Origin: Paraspadella gotoi
Lineage: Eukaryota; Chaetognatha
NCBI GenBank assembly: GCA_051294375.1
Contig: CM119271.1
Location: forward strand, 118,721 to 182,720
Length of the DNA: 64,000 bases
Direction: 5' to 3'
Shown piece by piece: positions 9,774-20,130 of this stretch. Position 1 is the stretch's first letter. Each line of letters starts with the position of its first letter. The translations under genes and the position numbers were made by a program. Under the pieces are notes generated by a model. It was not told where the DNA came from, searched no databases, and saw only the letters and a program-made list of their open reading frames with translations.

Positions 9774-10182
9774 TTAGTTGACGGAGTCGGCGACGTCATT
9801 TAACATGGAGACGACATTGTCGACACGGGCAGTCTGCTGGCGCAAGAGCTCTCTCACGCCGGCAACTTCCCTCGCAGTTTCGTTGATGATTCGGAGGGTC
9901 GTGGAAAGCAGCGGTGACGTCCTTGGGGGACATGCTTTTCTTGCTTTTGAGAGATTCCTGCAGACGGGGCGGCTGGTTGATGAAGACGTCATCGAGACCC
10001 ATGATGCCCGGGGGCGGCGCCGCCGTCGCTTTGCCCGGAGGTGGCGGCGCCATCAATTTGCCTGCGGTTTCAGCATCGGCGGTTGGTGAGCTGGCAGCGA
10101 CATTATCAATGGCGGCGTCGGTGTCGGATGGCGCGGCGTTACTGTTTTGTGAGAGGTGCTTCCGAACGAGATCCATCATGTC
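9774..10182 (-). pseudogene. Gag-like N-terminal region of retroelement
   Basis: Begins MMDLVRKHLSQNSNAAPSD, continues through a PPPPGK/PPPG-rich linker and LQESLKSKKSMSPKD. It then shifts frame near 9900 into IINETAREVAGVRELLRQQT..MLNDVADSVN, which should form a coiled coil. No zinc knuckle is seen. Its place before the RT and its coiled coil suit a Gag-like or leader protein. Confidence 0.45.
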
Positions 10183-10200
10183 CTCACGTTAGGGGAACAC

Positions 10201-10565
10201 AGAGCGAGTGGGACTGCATGTGGTTGGCGTGGCGAGTGGAGGCGAGGGTGGCGTCGCAATCCAGTGGTGTCCACCACATAAACGATTTACCAAGAATTCA
10301 AGCAATTCGTGAAAAGAATGTTTTAATTCAATTTTACAATAAAATAGCGATTTTCGTGATAAATAAACATTTGTATTTTATTCGCACAAGTCCCAACGCT
10401 CCTCAGATCGCGTACAGTCCGAATGCCCCTCTCCTTTTGCTCCTCTTTCTCAGGCGCAAGTCCTTCTCCTCCTGTTCTATTGCATTGTCCTTTGCTCCTC
10501 CCAGATTCGATCGTGCGAGAGCGTTTGCTGTCGATCGTTGGTTTTCGTTGTTGTTGTTGTCGATG

Positions 10566-10602
<37 letters not shown>

Positions 10603-10648
10603 ATGATATATATATATGCCCTCATAACAATTCCCCGGATTCACTCAC
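10201..10648. other. Intron/retroelement boundary sequence
   Basis: The GC-rich end of the retroelement grades into AT-rich sequence with ATA/TAT microsatellite at 10564-10604. No gene is recognised here; this part probably lies in or beyond an intron of the minus-strand gene. Confidence 0.4.
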
Positions 10649-10741
10649 CGCTGAGAGTTTTCCGTCGTATCTCAAGGTTCTGTTGAAATCTTCGAAAGCT
10701 TTGGCTAAACCCAATTCTGGATACTCGTTTAGATTTCCCAT
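10649..10741 (-). CDS. Exon of unrecognised helical protein (exon c)
   Basis: The minus strand has TACCACAG|ATGGGAAAT at 10741 and CTCAGCG|GTGAGT at 10649: a good acceptor and a strong donor. The 93-base exon reads MGNLNEYPELGLAKAFEDFN and eleven more residues, phase 0 on both sides, so it joins exon b without a frame change. L-x-x-x-(Y)-x-x-L-x-x-A-(F) spacing suggests a helical domain; a BAR-type fold is possible but not shown. Confidence 0.6.
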
Positions 10742-10904
10742 CTGTGGTAAAAAACGGGAACAGATGTTTTAGAGATGTTTCTTTTCTTTATAGATTTATT
10801 TAATCAGTTATTCCTTTTTTGCTGTCATATCTAAAGGGGGATGAGAGAGAAAAAACTAACTTTAAATTCCCAAGTTGTAAAACTTTAAAGATAAGACGGT
10901 TTTG

Positions 10905-11050
10905 TAGTGATGTAATATCACCAATTGGATACGACTGTCCCTTCCATCATCGCCGTAATAGCGCACTGGGCTAACGCTAAATGTTGGGGCTATCCACCCT
11001 CACAGAGAGGCATGGCGACCCTCTCTCCTCTCGGTCACTTCACTGATGAG
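10905..11050. repeat. Dispersed repeat family C, copy 1
   Basis: GTGATGTAATATCACCAATTGGATACGACTG, CGCACTGGGCTAACGCT and a following segment recur at 11540-11650 in the same order. It may be SINE-like, but I did not find a clear pair of Pol III boxes. Confidence 0.5.
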
Positions 11051-11339
11051 CCCTTCCTGAACATGTTCAGCCTCTTAGATATTATGATTTTTCATTAATG
11101 ACTTTCTAACAGAAATGATGTGTGATATCTATTAGAAAACTAGGACAGATAGTAATCTAACCTTGTGTTGTATAGATGCTCCCTCTATTTCCAGAAGACA
11201 ACACTGACTTCCCCTTCCCAAATTGAATTATTAGATAAATAAAACATTTTTAAGAAAGAAAGCAATACATTATATTTGATTAAATAATAAGATTAAATAC
11301 TAAATCCTTCATAAAATATAAAAATAGAAAATAGTGAAA

Positions 11340-11800
11340 CAAGTAATTTGCAAATTTTCATGCAACACCATTCATTCCCGCTTAACCACAGCGCTCCCAA
11401 AGCGCCAGACCCGCCTGTGGCTAATCAAGCCAAAGAGTCAGAAGTGACCCGTGGTCACTGACCACAGCCCCATGGGAGTACAGAAGGCATCTCCCCCCTC
11501 CTTGTACCACTTGAGGGGTGTGACCCCTTGGGGGGGTATGTGTAGTGATGTAATATCACTACCCATTGGATGCGACTGATCCGCACTGGGTTAACGCTTA
11601 ATCTCCGAACCCAATGGTTTCGGCTTCTAGCCCTGGTCCGTACAGTCCTTGAAAAAAAAGAGTGACGGGCCAGTTAAACTACCGGTAGCAAGCTTACCGC
11701 CGGATCCTCAGTTCCGGAAAGCGAGGCAACTGACGGAAAAATCTCCCAGATCAACTGGTCACAATAAGTGTGGATCTGCACTCACAGAGAGGCAATTCAG
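11340..11800. repeat. Dispersed repeat family C, copy 2 with GC-rich leader
   Basis: A GC-rich leader (CAGACCCGCCTGTGGCTAAT, CCCCTTGGGGGGGTATG) is followed by GTGATGTAATATCACTACCC and CGCACTGGGTTAACGCT as in copy 1. The open frame 11649-11858 overlaps the repeat and is not supported as a gene. Confidence 0.5.
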
Positions 11801-12554
11801 TTTTGTACATAATTTAGCCTGCAAAATCTCCCTTAATTATCATTATCTGATCGTATAGGTTAATATAAAACTCCTTAAATAGTAATAAATCAATTACTAT
11901 CTAGGAAAAAAGTATATAACATTTTTAATAAAGGATATCTATTCGAAAACTTATTTGATTTAAAAAAAATCAGAATGTTTTCGGATCTACATTGAATTTC
12001 CTTTAGGTAGGTTCCATCCATTTTTTTTGTAGGTCAAATCGTTTAGAAGTTACAGGTCAAAAAATATTGTTACTTCAAATAAAAAATGGCAAAAAAATTA
12101 TATTTAGTTTTCCTTAATTTTTAGTATTTAGTTATTTGTCTTTATTTTTAATACAGTTCGTTATTTTTTTTGTTTTTAAATTTGGCAATGCTAAAGGCCT
12201 TGTACCTTTTTTTAGTTAAAAAAAGTTTTATTATACCTTTTAGAAAAGTGGGAAAGACACGCAACATCAACATCGGGTCTGAAAAGAATTGCGTTAATGA
12301 TGTGGAAAAACATTTCACTGTCATAAATCAATTTGCTGTATGAGAGCATGCCCAGACAAATGCAGGCAGTAGCCGATTCTGAGGAAGAGTATACCAAATA
12401 TTGAGAATGTTTTACCCCTGTTTTGTATACTTTTTATTGAATAAATGAATTATGTTATATACTTTTTTCCTAGAGAGTAATAAAAAGATATCTAAGAAAT
12501 TTTTTTAATTTATAAATTCACCCCAATTTTTTTTTTAAAATGAAATCGCGAGAC

Positions 12555-12716
12555 CTTGAAGGTGCTCCTGAGCGCGTCGAGTCGCCCGCCGATCGGAGGA
12601 CCCGCCTTCAGCGCTCCGTCGAGATGATCGTGGATTTTGCGGAGATGCGCGTGGAAGGCGCGGACGCGGCGGCGCAGCGCCAAGTATTCCTCGTCGATGA
12701 AGTCGATCACGTCCAG
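12555..12716 (-). CDS. Exon of unrecognised helical protein (exon b)
   Basis: Minus strand CTCCTCCGCAG|CTGGACGTG starts the exon at 12716; TTCAAG|GTCTCG ends it at 12555. It is 162 bases, phase 0 at both ends, and strongly GC-rich against AT-rich flanks. It encodes LDVIDFIDEEYLALRRRVRA, then FHAHLRKIHDHLDGALKAG and GGRLDALRSTFK. Leucines and charged residues alternate as in long amphipathic helices. I considered sorting-nexin/BAR-type domains but cannot assign one. Confidence 0.65.
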
Positions 12717-12919
12717 CTGCGGAGGAGGAGGAGGAGCAATGAGCAGCAGCAAAATAACTGCATAACTTTACAAACCAAATGACAAAATAGCAATAATATA
12801 AATATAGAAAACAGCTGCTTTAATAGCATTATCGTTTAACTTAGTCAGAGGCATGGATAATTCTCATCAATTCTATATGATATCACTAATTTTAACTATG
12901 GGTAATTTCACCCAAAAGG

Positions 12920-13062
12920 TGATGGGCCAAGCCCGGAAGTACTGCAATACATGATTGAGGAGGAGACCGTGCAAGCACTGAGCGCTCCTCCGATGCTCAA
13001 TAATCAGTTTAATATTCAGGGCCCGCAGTGCGGACCGTATCAGATATTAAGCTGATAATAAA
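12920..13062 (-). pseudogene. U2 snRNA pseudogene, 5' truncated
   Basis: Reading the minus strand from 13062: TTATCAGCTTAATATCTGATACGG (stem IIa region), then GTCCGCACTGCGGGC, AATATTAAACTGATT.. (Sm-site region altered), GAGCATCGGAGG, and the highly conserved ATGTATTGCAGTACTTCCGG of the 3' stem-loops, ending GGCTTGGCCCATC. This is the order of U2 snRNA. The 5' end with the branch-point-pairing GUAGUA and its stem I are missing, replaced by AAGTGTTTATTATCAG. It is therefore a pseudogene or a divergent fragment. Confidence 0.8.
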
Positions 13063-13264
13063 CACTTCCTATATCCTTATAAAATCGAAAAATTTCAAAA
13101 TAGGCTTTTCTTAATTTTGATTGCAGATTTGAATTCCTTGTCAAAAGTTGATAAAAGAAAATACAAATCATTTTTATGATGGGATAATCCTTTCTTTTCG
13201 TTGTTTTTAGTTTTAGAGAAAGCAAAGTATTTATGAAATTGTTAACAACGATTTTTATTAGGAG
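13063..13264 (-). repeat. 3' part of a ribozyme repeat split by another repeat
   Basis: CCTTTCTTTTCGTTGT at 13188 and AACAACGATTTTTATTAGG at 13245 are the conserved downstream flank of hammerhead copy H4, separated from it by the repeat at 13265-13524. Confidence 0.65.
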
Positions 13265-13524
13265 ACGGTGTGGCGGTATATTCACAACCGCCTCACGTCA
13301 ACCATCCTTCAGCCAAATCCATTGGCTCAGAGGGGGAACACACCATCCCAGGCGTAGTGTTCAATCCACAGTTCTAATGACTTCCCTCTGCGTTGGCAAG
13401 CGAGACCGTCCTAGGGTAACCGCGCCAGTGACTGGAGGCGTCACTGAGGGTCGGAAGCCCCCAAAGCCAACGGTGAGATGCCCCATCCCAATGGGCATCA
13501 CAGGCAACCCGGCTGTTGCCATAA
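13265..13524. repeat. Dispersed repeat family E, copy 1
   Basis: About 260 bases with GCGAGACCGTCCTAGGGTAA, CGCGCCAGTGACTGGAGG and CCAAATCCATTGGCTC. Other copies: 22448-22600, 41805-41970 and, on the minus strand, 49510-49775. It is inserted inside a hammerhead repeat. No coding sequence. Confidence 0.75.
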
Positions 13525-13567
13525 CGGACATGTTTTCGGCTTGTTGGATTCAAGCCTTCATCAGCAT
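13525..13567 (-). ncRNA. Hammerhead copy H4 with one extra A
   Basis: Minus strand: ATG, CTGATGA, AGGCTTG..CAAGCC stem II, GAAAA, CATGTCCGT. One additional A in the GAAA segment should weaken or abolish folding. Family E is inserted directly after the cleavage-side strand. Confidence 0.6.
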
Positions 13568-13755
13568 TTGACATACATTAAAAAGTTTGTATAAAAGAAG
13601 AGTGTGAGAGAGAAAGAGAGAGAGAGGGTAAAAGTTTTCCAACAAAGTGGTGAGACAGAATAGTGGTCAGATGTGAGGGACAGGTTCAAGGTGAGGGCAG
13701 ATTGAGTGAGTTGTGAAAAGACGTGAAACTTGTTAAAGAGAGAGAGAGAGAGAAT
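13568..13755. repeat. Retroelement arm fragment
   Basis: GA microsatellite, AAAGTTTTCCAACAAAG, GAATAGTGGTCAGATGTGAG and GACAGGTTCA follow the same order as the arms at 2020-2110 and 31350-31440, so this is another copy of the fold-back arm attached to a ribozyme. Confidence 0.65.
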
Positions 13756-14255
13756 TCTTTCATTAAGTGGATAAAAAATTAAAAAATTTAATATGTAAAA
13801 AGTTAATTTTCAGCTTAAAATATAGCTTTTTTTCTAATTTTTGACCCACTTAATGAAGGAATTTTTCAAAAAGAGTTATATTTCTTCTTATCAACTTTTT
13901 ATGACGATTCCAAATCTGCAAAAAAATCTTAGAAAAAACTGTTTTGAAATTTTAAATATAAATAAATAAATAAATAAATAAATAAATATGGCTTACTACG
14001 TAAATTGTAAAATTTATTATAAATTTTTTTATTACATAAATGTTCATTAGTATAATGTTGTTCGTTCCTCACTTTTAGAATTTTAATTAAAGTTAAATTT
14101 ATAAATTTTACTACGCCTTATTGCACAGATGGGACGGACGGAGGGGAATTTGATATTCTGCCATGATATTTAAGTAATTTACCGACAAGATTGAGGGGGC
14201 GGACCGACGGACCAACAAAGTGAATTATAACTTATGCATATGTAAATATTTTTTT
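13756..14255. other. AT-rich, no gene seen
   Basis: Low-complexity AT-rich DNA with an (ATAA) microsatellite at 13960-13988. Nothing else recognised. Confidence 0.5.
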
Positions 14256-14830
14256 ATATTTTAGTCGGATCTGCTTTTAGCAGATCCCCACTCTATAATT
14301 TACTTTGTCGGTCAGTCGGTCCGCCCCCCAATCTTGTCGGGCATTCACTTATATCATGTCAGAACATTGAATTATGATAAATTATGCAAAAAAGTGATGT
14401 CCGTCCGTCCGTCTGTCCGTCCCACCTTAGCAAAAAACACCAATTACTCGTGATTTGATGGATGGATTGGAATGAAATTTTGTGTGTGGGAAAGAAAGTG
14501 TTTCATTGAGCTGAAAATCAAGTTACGTTGGAATCGTCCGAGTGAAAATGAGTTTTAATAGAAAAAACAAAAAAATATATTTCACTATTTGAACGCCGAT
14601 TATTCATGAGTGAATGGGGCGATTGACTTCAAATTTTTTATGTGGGTAGGAAAGTGTGAGATTGAGCAGGGATCGTCCAAGTGGAAACAAGTTAAAATAG
14701 AAAAAACAATCTATTTCACTATTTGATTATTTGATTATGCTTTTTTTATTTTTAATGTAAATTCAAGCTGCATTAATTAATTATTAATGAATAAGAAATT
14801 AATTATTAATTATTTATAATTAATTAATTT
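14230..14830 (-). repeat. Hairpin-ended GGAC repeat (family H), minus copy
   Basis: On the minus strand the repeat ends GTGGGGATCTGCTAAAAGCA then GATCCGACTAAAA. Upstream is a GACCGACCGACAAAG motif, a GGAC/CCGT microsatellite (14400-14425), CACACACTTTCC-type motifs and a TTAATTAA-rich part (14770-14825). Confidence 0.75.
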
Positions 14831-14834
14831 TGAA

Positions 14835-15062
14835 GAGACAGTAATTATCGTTATGAGTTAGTGACAGAATCGTTCAATATAAGCAGTCCCTGAGCTTTGG
14901 ATCAGGCTGTAACACTGTTACAGGCGGGTTAAGCGCCCTGTCCCTCTTAACTGCTAGGCGACCATCAGGCTAGAAGCCTGGACCTTTGGGTTAGGAGGTG
15001 AATGACTTGCCACCGGCACCAATGGCCGCTGATGAATGGTTGGTGGATTTTAGTCCACTATA
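14835..15062 (-). repeat. tRNA-like SINE family A, copy 1
   Basis: Minus-strand copy of the 230-base repeat that starts TGGTGGACTAAAATCCACCA and ends ACTGTCTCTTCA. It contains TCCGGGGTTCTAGCCC-like sequence, which fits a Pol III B box (GGTTCNANNCC), and a GGTGCCGGAGGCAAGT segment that could be the A box. Confidence 0.7.
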
Positions 15063-15320
15063 GCATCTCATTTCGTTTGTAGCAGCTTTTTGTCTCTTTG
15101 TTTTTATTAGTGTTTTTTTGTTTTTATTAGTGTCTCTTTTTGTTGACATGTGTATGTGTATAATAGTATTTATATTTTTAGTATTTATAGATTTAAGTAT
15201 TTATAGATCTCTATTATAGTATGCTTAAACCTTAATAATAAGGTCCTTATTGAACACAATAAGGCACTATTAACGATTAACTGTTAAGGATATTAATCTT
15301 ATGCTGATTGAGCTCTGATA
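15063..15320. other. AT-rich, no gene seen
   Basis: Between two repeats. Only short tandem phrases (TTTTTATTAGTGT twice) are visible. Confidence 0.5.
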
Positions 15321-15329
15321 AAGAAAAAT

Positions 15330-15705
15330 GGACTTTAACAAGAGAGTGCATCTCCATAACCATTTTTTACAATTTAATACCAAAAACAGTATTAACATAA
15401 TCATAAACAATAACAGTGTAAAAGATATCCAGCTTCATCACACACTTTCCTACCCACACACAAAATTTTATTACAATCCAACCACCCAATCACGAGTTAT
15501 TGGAGCTTTTTGCTAAGGTGGGACGGATGGACAGACAGACAGACAGACAGACAGACGGACATAATTTTTTTTGCATAATTTATCATAATTCGATGTTCTG
15601 ACATGATGTAAGTGATTGCCCGACAATATTGAGGGGGTGGACCGACGGACCGACAAAGTGAATTATAGAGTCGGGATCTGCTGAAAGCAGATCTGACTAA
15701 AAATA
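15330..15705 (+). repeat. Hairpin-ended GGAC repeat, plus copy
   Basis: Carries CACACACTTTCCTACCCACA, a (GACA)n run at 15530-15560, GACCGACGGACCGACAAAGT and the terminal hairpin GTCGGGATCTGCTGAAAGCA then GATCTGACTAAAAAT. The reading frame 15328-15516 is repeat-derived. Confidence 0.75.
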
Positions 15706-15790
15706 TAGAAATTGTAATATATAATTTTTATGAATATTTTTAATGAATCTAATATTGTGTTTTTTTCCTTTCTGTTTCGTTGTGATTTGG

Positions 15791-15938
15791 TTTAGAACAA
15801 AGTTTGAAGAGAGATTTAACAACGATTTTTATTTCATAGTGAAACGGACATGTTTCGACTCGTATGTGAGTCGAAACATGTCCGTTTCACTATGAAATAA
15901 AAATCGTTGTTAAATCTCTCTTCAAACTTTGTTCTAAA
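15791..15938. mobile_element. Perfect 71-bp palindrome built from a ribozyme element
   Basis: Arms 15791-15861 and 15868-15938 are exact reverse complements around GTATGT. Each arm holds GAAACATGTCCGTTTC and AATAAAAATCGTTGTTAAA, the 3' half and flank of the hammerhead family, facing outward. The CUGAUGA parts are lost, so no complete ribozyme remains. Perfect arms imply a recent origin or ongoing correction. Confidence 0.9.
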
Positions 15939-15974
15939 TGAATCTAATACAAAAACTTTTTAATTCAGTCTGAC

Positions 15975-16075
15975 CTGAGCAAAAGCCTGCGAATGGCGAG
16001 CGAAGCCCGCATTTGAGTGAAAAGAGAGAGAAGAGCAAGGACGGGAAAAGTCGTCTTCAACTTGTTCCGTGGAAC
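15975..16075 (-). CDS. Exon of unrecognised protein (exon a)
   Basis: Minus strand CTTTGCAG|GTTCCACGG at 16075 and TTGCTCAG|GTCAGA at 15975. The 101-base exon enters in phase 1 and leaves in phase 0, which fits exon b at 12716. It encodes STEQVEDDFSRPCSSLSFHS then NAGFARHSQAFAQ. Together exons a-b-c give about 118 residues without a stop. Further exons should lie upstream (higher coordinates) and downstream. I do not recognise the family. Confidence 0.55.
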
Positions 16076-16079
16076 CTGC

Positions 16080-16930
16080 AAAGATAAAATCTATTAACGA
16101 TTAAAATGTTTATAAAATTGATAAAATCTATATGCTTGAGAGACATCGTACATGTTAAATGAGTACATAATATTAGAGATTAACATCGTATTATGAGGAA
16201 AGTGCATATTATTCTAAACGGAGCAATATATTTTGTTTTACCATAGTTCATTTGCTAATAAACTATAGTTAGGCTATCTTAACCGAAATATATCGCTCCG
16301 TTTGAAATAATATGCGATGTTAAACTCTAATATTGTAGAAACGATCATGATTTTCTCTAAATGTAAACTTAAAACTGGAGTCAGAATTGACCTTAAAACG
16401 CCTCAAATAAAGGAACGAGTTTGAGGGCAAGAGATGAGGCTAAATGTTTCTTCAACCATTGTACAATATTATAAATAACAATATGAAAATTATCCATTCA
16501 TTAAATATTCACACTTACAAGATAATAATAGGAGCAAGTTTTCCATAGAGACTCTCTCAGATTATAGTTTATAGAGTAAATATAGTTTACATTATAGTTT
16601 ACCTCCTCGCATATTCTTCTTTTTCTTTGATGCTCTGTTTTTAATCTAGAGAAATTAAAAACATTAATAAAACATAAATGTATTTGTTAAAAAGATCAAT
16701 ATTCATACAATGAAATGATTTAGGTAATGATTTCGATCAAAGAATTCAGCAAAAAAAACACTTTTTCCAACATTGCTTGATTATTTAGCTCAAATACAAA
16801 CTTATTGATTGAAACCATCTCCCGCTTTTTCTAATCAAGAATCAATATCATTTTTACTACTTTTAATAAAAACAATTGTGTCCATTTTTGTCCATTTTGA
16901 CTTTTGTCTTGAGATTTGAATGCTAAGATG
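16080..16930. other. Intron or intergenic, AT-rich
   Basis: An imperfect inverted repeat (GAAAGTGCATATTATTCTAAAC at 16198 against GTTTGAAATAATATGCGATG at 16298) is the only structure seen. No exon recognised. Confidence 0.45.
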
Positions 16931-16942
16931 GTTTGATAAAAT

Positions 16943-17305
16943 ATGGTGGACTAAAATCCACCAGTCGTTCATCAGCGGCCATTGGTGTCGGAGGCAAGTC
17001 ATTCGCCTCCCAACCCAAAGGTCCGGGGTTCTAGCCCGGTGGTCGCCTTGCAGTTAAGAGGGACGGGGCGCTAAACCCGGTGTGACAGCCTGATCCACAG
17101 CTCAGGGACTGCTTATATTGAATGGTTCTGTCACTAACATATAACAATAATTACTGTCTCTTCATTGGTGAGCCCGACTTCCGAACACAACAGCAACAAC
17201 AACACATGATGCGACATGCCTCAACTTGGTGACGAACTTTCCACCAACAACAACAATTCACTGAAGAGACCAACAGACTTCTCCCTACGGGAGGGAGGTA
17301 TGTAT
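16943..17305 (+). repeat. SINE family A, long copy
   Basis: Starts TATGGTGGACTAAAATCCAC, has GGTCCGGGGTTCTAGCCCGG (B-box-like), ACTGTCTCTTCATTGG, then a longer tail with ACAACAGCAACAACAACAC and TTCTCCCTACGGGAGGGAGG. The longer 3' part also occurs at 45430-45570. A second, 5'-similar copy follows directly at 17308. Confidence 0.7.
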
Positions 17306-17307
17306 GG

Positions 17308-17455
17308 TAGACTAATATCCACCAACCATTCATCATTCGCCTCCCAACCCAAAGGTCCGGGGTTCTAGCCCGGTGGTCGCCTGTAACACGATGTTACAGT
17401 CTGATCCAAAGGTCAGGGACTGCTTATATTGAACGGTACTGTCACTAACATATAA
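17308..17455 (+). repeat. SINE family A, internally deleted copy
   Basis: Same start and end as the previous copy, but the central ATCAGCGGCC..CATTCGCC and CAGTTAAGAGGGAC parts are shortened. The B-box-like GGGGTTCTAGCCCGG remains. Confidence 0.65.
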
Positions 17456-17860
17456 CAAAAAACCAAATTTATAACATAAAACAAAATTTATTTCGGCTTT
17501 CAAATCTTTTTTATATTCCTTACCTCTGAGTCAGTTCATATTCAATTGAAAATCCATTGTTTGCCTTTGTATTAATTTCTAAATTCACTAGTCAAAAACT
17601 CACAATTTTAGTTTTTATTACAATTTGTTAAGCAAAAATTGTTTGATTTACTGACAAATCCAGGCAAATATTCCTTACAACACCAAAAAAATTAGAACAA
17701 AAAATTTAATATTTTGACTGAAAAAAATTTTAAGTCATCTTTTAATTTGTGAGGTTTTGTGAGGTGCGTTTTTTTAAACTAAAACTCGTTTTTAACTAAG
17801 TTTTCATCAGATGAGAAACATACTAATGCACAATTATTTTAATGTCATGGGAAGCGTCAG
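17456..17860. other. AT-rich, no gene seen
   Basis: No repeat or coding signal recognised. Confidence 0.5.
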
Positions 17861-19259
17861 GAAATTTTTAGTCGGATCCCGACTCTATAATTCACTTTGT
17901 TGGTCCGTCGGTCCGCCCCCTCGATCTTGTTGGGCATTCAAATATATCTATATATTCACATATACACATAAACATCGAATTTTGATAAATTATGCAAAAA
18001 AACGATGTCCGTCTGTCTGTCTGTGTGTCTATCCATCCGTCCATCCCACCTTAGCAAAAAACTCTAATTACTCGCGATTGGATGGATGGATTGGAATGAA
18101 ATTTTGTGTGTGGGTAGAGAAGTGTGTGATTAAGCTGGATATGAAGTTTAGATGGAATTGTGAGAGTGGAAATGGAAAATGGAAATGGAAAAAACAAAAA
18201 AAATATATTTCACTATTTGAACGCCAATTACTCATGAGTGGATGGGACGATTGACTTGGAATTTTGTACGTGGGTAGGAAAGTGTGTTATTAAGCTGGAA
18301 ATCAAGTTTCGATGGAATCGTTTGAATGAAAGTGAGTTTAAATAGAAACAAAATTGAGCAAAAAATGTGGGGTCTGCTCACGATCATTATCAGTAATTAA
18401 ATAATTAATAATTAATTAATTAATTAATAATTAATTAATAAGTAATTAATTCAAGTTATTTAATTAATTAGTTGATTAATTAACTTGATCCAAAATGTTT
18501 GTTTTGATTGATTAATTGACTGATTAATTAATAATTGATTAATTAATTGACTAATTGATTGATTAACTGATTAATTATTTGATTAATTTATACATCTTGC
18601 ATTTACATTTAATATAAAAAGAAAAAGAAGCATAATCAATTAGTGAAACAGTTTTTTTTGTTTTTTCCATTTAAACTAATTTCCACTCAAACGATTCCAT
18701 CGAAACTTGATTTCCAGCTTCATCACACACTATCCTACCCAGTACCCACACACAAAATTTCATCTCATACTATCCTTCCAATTATGAATAATTTTAGTAA
18801 TTAAGGGTTAAAATTAGTNNNNNNNNNNGCTAAGGAGGGACGGATGGATGGATGGACATCATTTTTTTTGCATAATTTTCAGGTCAATCGCCCAATCCAC
18901 TCATGAGTAATTGGTGTTCAAATAGTGTAATATATTTTTTTGTTTTTTCAATTTTAACTCATTTCCACTCGGACGATTCCATCGAAACTTCATATCCAGC
19001 TCAATCACACACTTCCCTACCCACACACAAAATTTCAATTTAATCCATCCATCCAATCACGAGTAATTTTTGTTTTTTGCTAAGGTGGGAAGGACGGACG
19101 GACAGATAGACGGACAGACAGACATACGGACGGACGGACAATTAATCAATCAATTAATTATTAAATAAATAAATTATGTATCTATTGATTAATTATTCAT
19201 TCAATCAATTTATTTATTTATCAATTAATTAATTATTTAATCAATCAATCAAGTCAATC

Positions 19260-19345
19260 GTTATTGGCATTATTGTTGTCATCGCCATCATCGTCATCGT
19301 TGCTTTTGTCGTGGTCAGTGACGAAAAGACCTAAAAACAAACATT
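19260..19345. repeat. GTC-rich module also found as inverted repeat at 55.6 kb
   Basis: GCCATCATCGTCATCGTTGC, TTTTGTCGTGGTCAGTGACG and AAAAGACCTAAAAACAAACA recur at 55565-55640 and inverted at 55685-55775. Confidence 0.7.
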
Positions 19346-19665
19346 TTGGATCAAATTAATTAATTTATTAATTAACTACCGCTAATGATCGTGCGAGTAG
19401 AAATAAGTTTAAATGAAACAAACAAAAGTCATATTTACTTGAAGCATTTTTACTTATATTGTCCTCATAATTATAAATTTATAAACATTGAATAAATTAA
19501 ATTAAATATGAAATTTTGTGTGTTGGTAGGAAACTATGAGATTAAGTTGTATATAAGTTTTTGATGGAATCGTAGTTGTGGAAAAGAGTTTAAAACAGAA
19601 AACCAAAAGACACATTTATTTCAATTTTTAAAAGTTTCTCTCTATCTCTCTCTGATGAATTAATT

Positions 19666-19666
19666 A

Positions 19667-19715
<49 letters not shown>

Positions 19716-20130
19716 CCAAATTCTGCCGACCAAATTATGCCGTTTGATAAAATAATGCAAGTTGATCAAATAATGCCAGTTGACCAAATTATGCCAGTTG
19801 ACCACATTTTGCAAGTTAAAAACGTTATGCCAGTTGAACAAATTATGCCGGTTGCCAAATTATTCCAGTTGACCTAGTTATGTCAGTTGATCAAATTAAG
19901 CAAGTTAAGCAAATTATGCCAGTTGACCAGTTTATACCAGTTGACCAAATTACACCAGTTGACCAAATGATGCCTGTTGACCAAATTATGCCAGATGACC
20001 AAATTATGTCAATTGACCAAATTATGCCAAATGACCAAATTATGTCAATTGACCAAATTATGCCAGTTGATTTAATTATGCAAATTGATTAAATTATGAA
20101 AGTTGACCAAATTATGCAAGTTGGGATGGT
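19666..20130. repeat. Minisatellite, CCAAATTATGCCAGTTGA unit, with TGAT microsatellite
   Basis: A (GATT)n run at 19668-19713 is followed by about 22 imperfect copies of an 18-base unit (CCAAATTATGCCAGTTGA). It is related in sequence to the arrays at 1313-1830 and 37440-37860 (ATGC(A/C)AGTTGA core). Open frames are repeat translations. Confidence 0.9.

Larger units (their letters stand above)
1917..10200 (-). mobile_element. Decayed RT/RNase H retroelement with ribozyme end
   Basis: Reading on the minus strand from 10.2 kb: an N-terminal proline/alanine-rich and coiled region, an RT N-terminal half, RT palm with YVDD, an RT connection region, RNase H with TDAS, then unrecognised and proline-rich sequence, then a non-coding end (about 2570-2000) and hammerhead H1. 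Frameshifts and two large insertions break the reading frame. The RT and RNase H resemble the Ty3-like lineage. I could not recognise an integrase, a tyrosine recombinase or direct LTRs. Sequence at 2020-2570 is repeated in the arm and centre of the fold-back at 31233-32560, which suggests inverted rather than direct ends. The right boundary near 10.2 kb is uncertain. Confidence 0.7.
10742..12554. other. Intron with dispersed repeats
   Basis: Contains repeats at 10905-11230 and 11340-11800 that share the palindromic phrase GTGATGTAATATCAC and CGCACTGGG(C/T)TAACGCT. Sequence 11060-11165 is repeated inverted at 45790-45890. The rest is AT-rich without genes. Confidence 0.5.

Noticed and set aside
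16943-17165. Functional tRNA gene
   Set aside because: A B-box-like sequence is present, but no cloverleaf with anticodon arm can be drawn, and the sequence is repeated with a SINE body.
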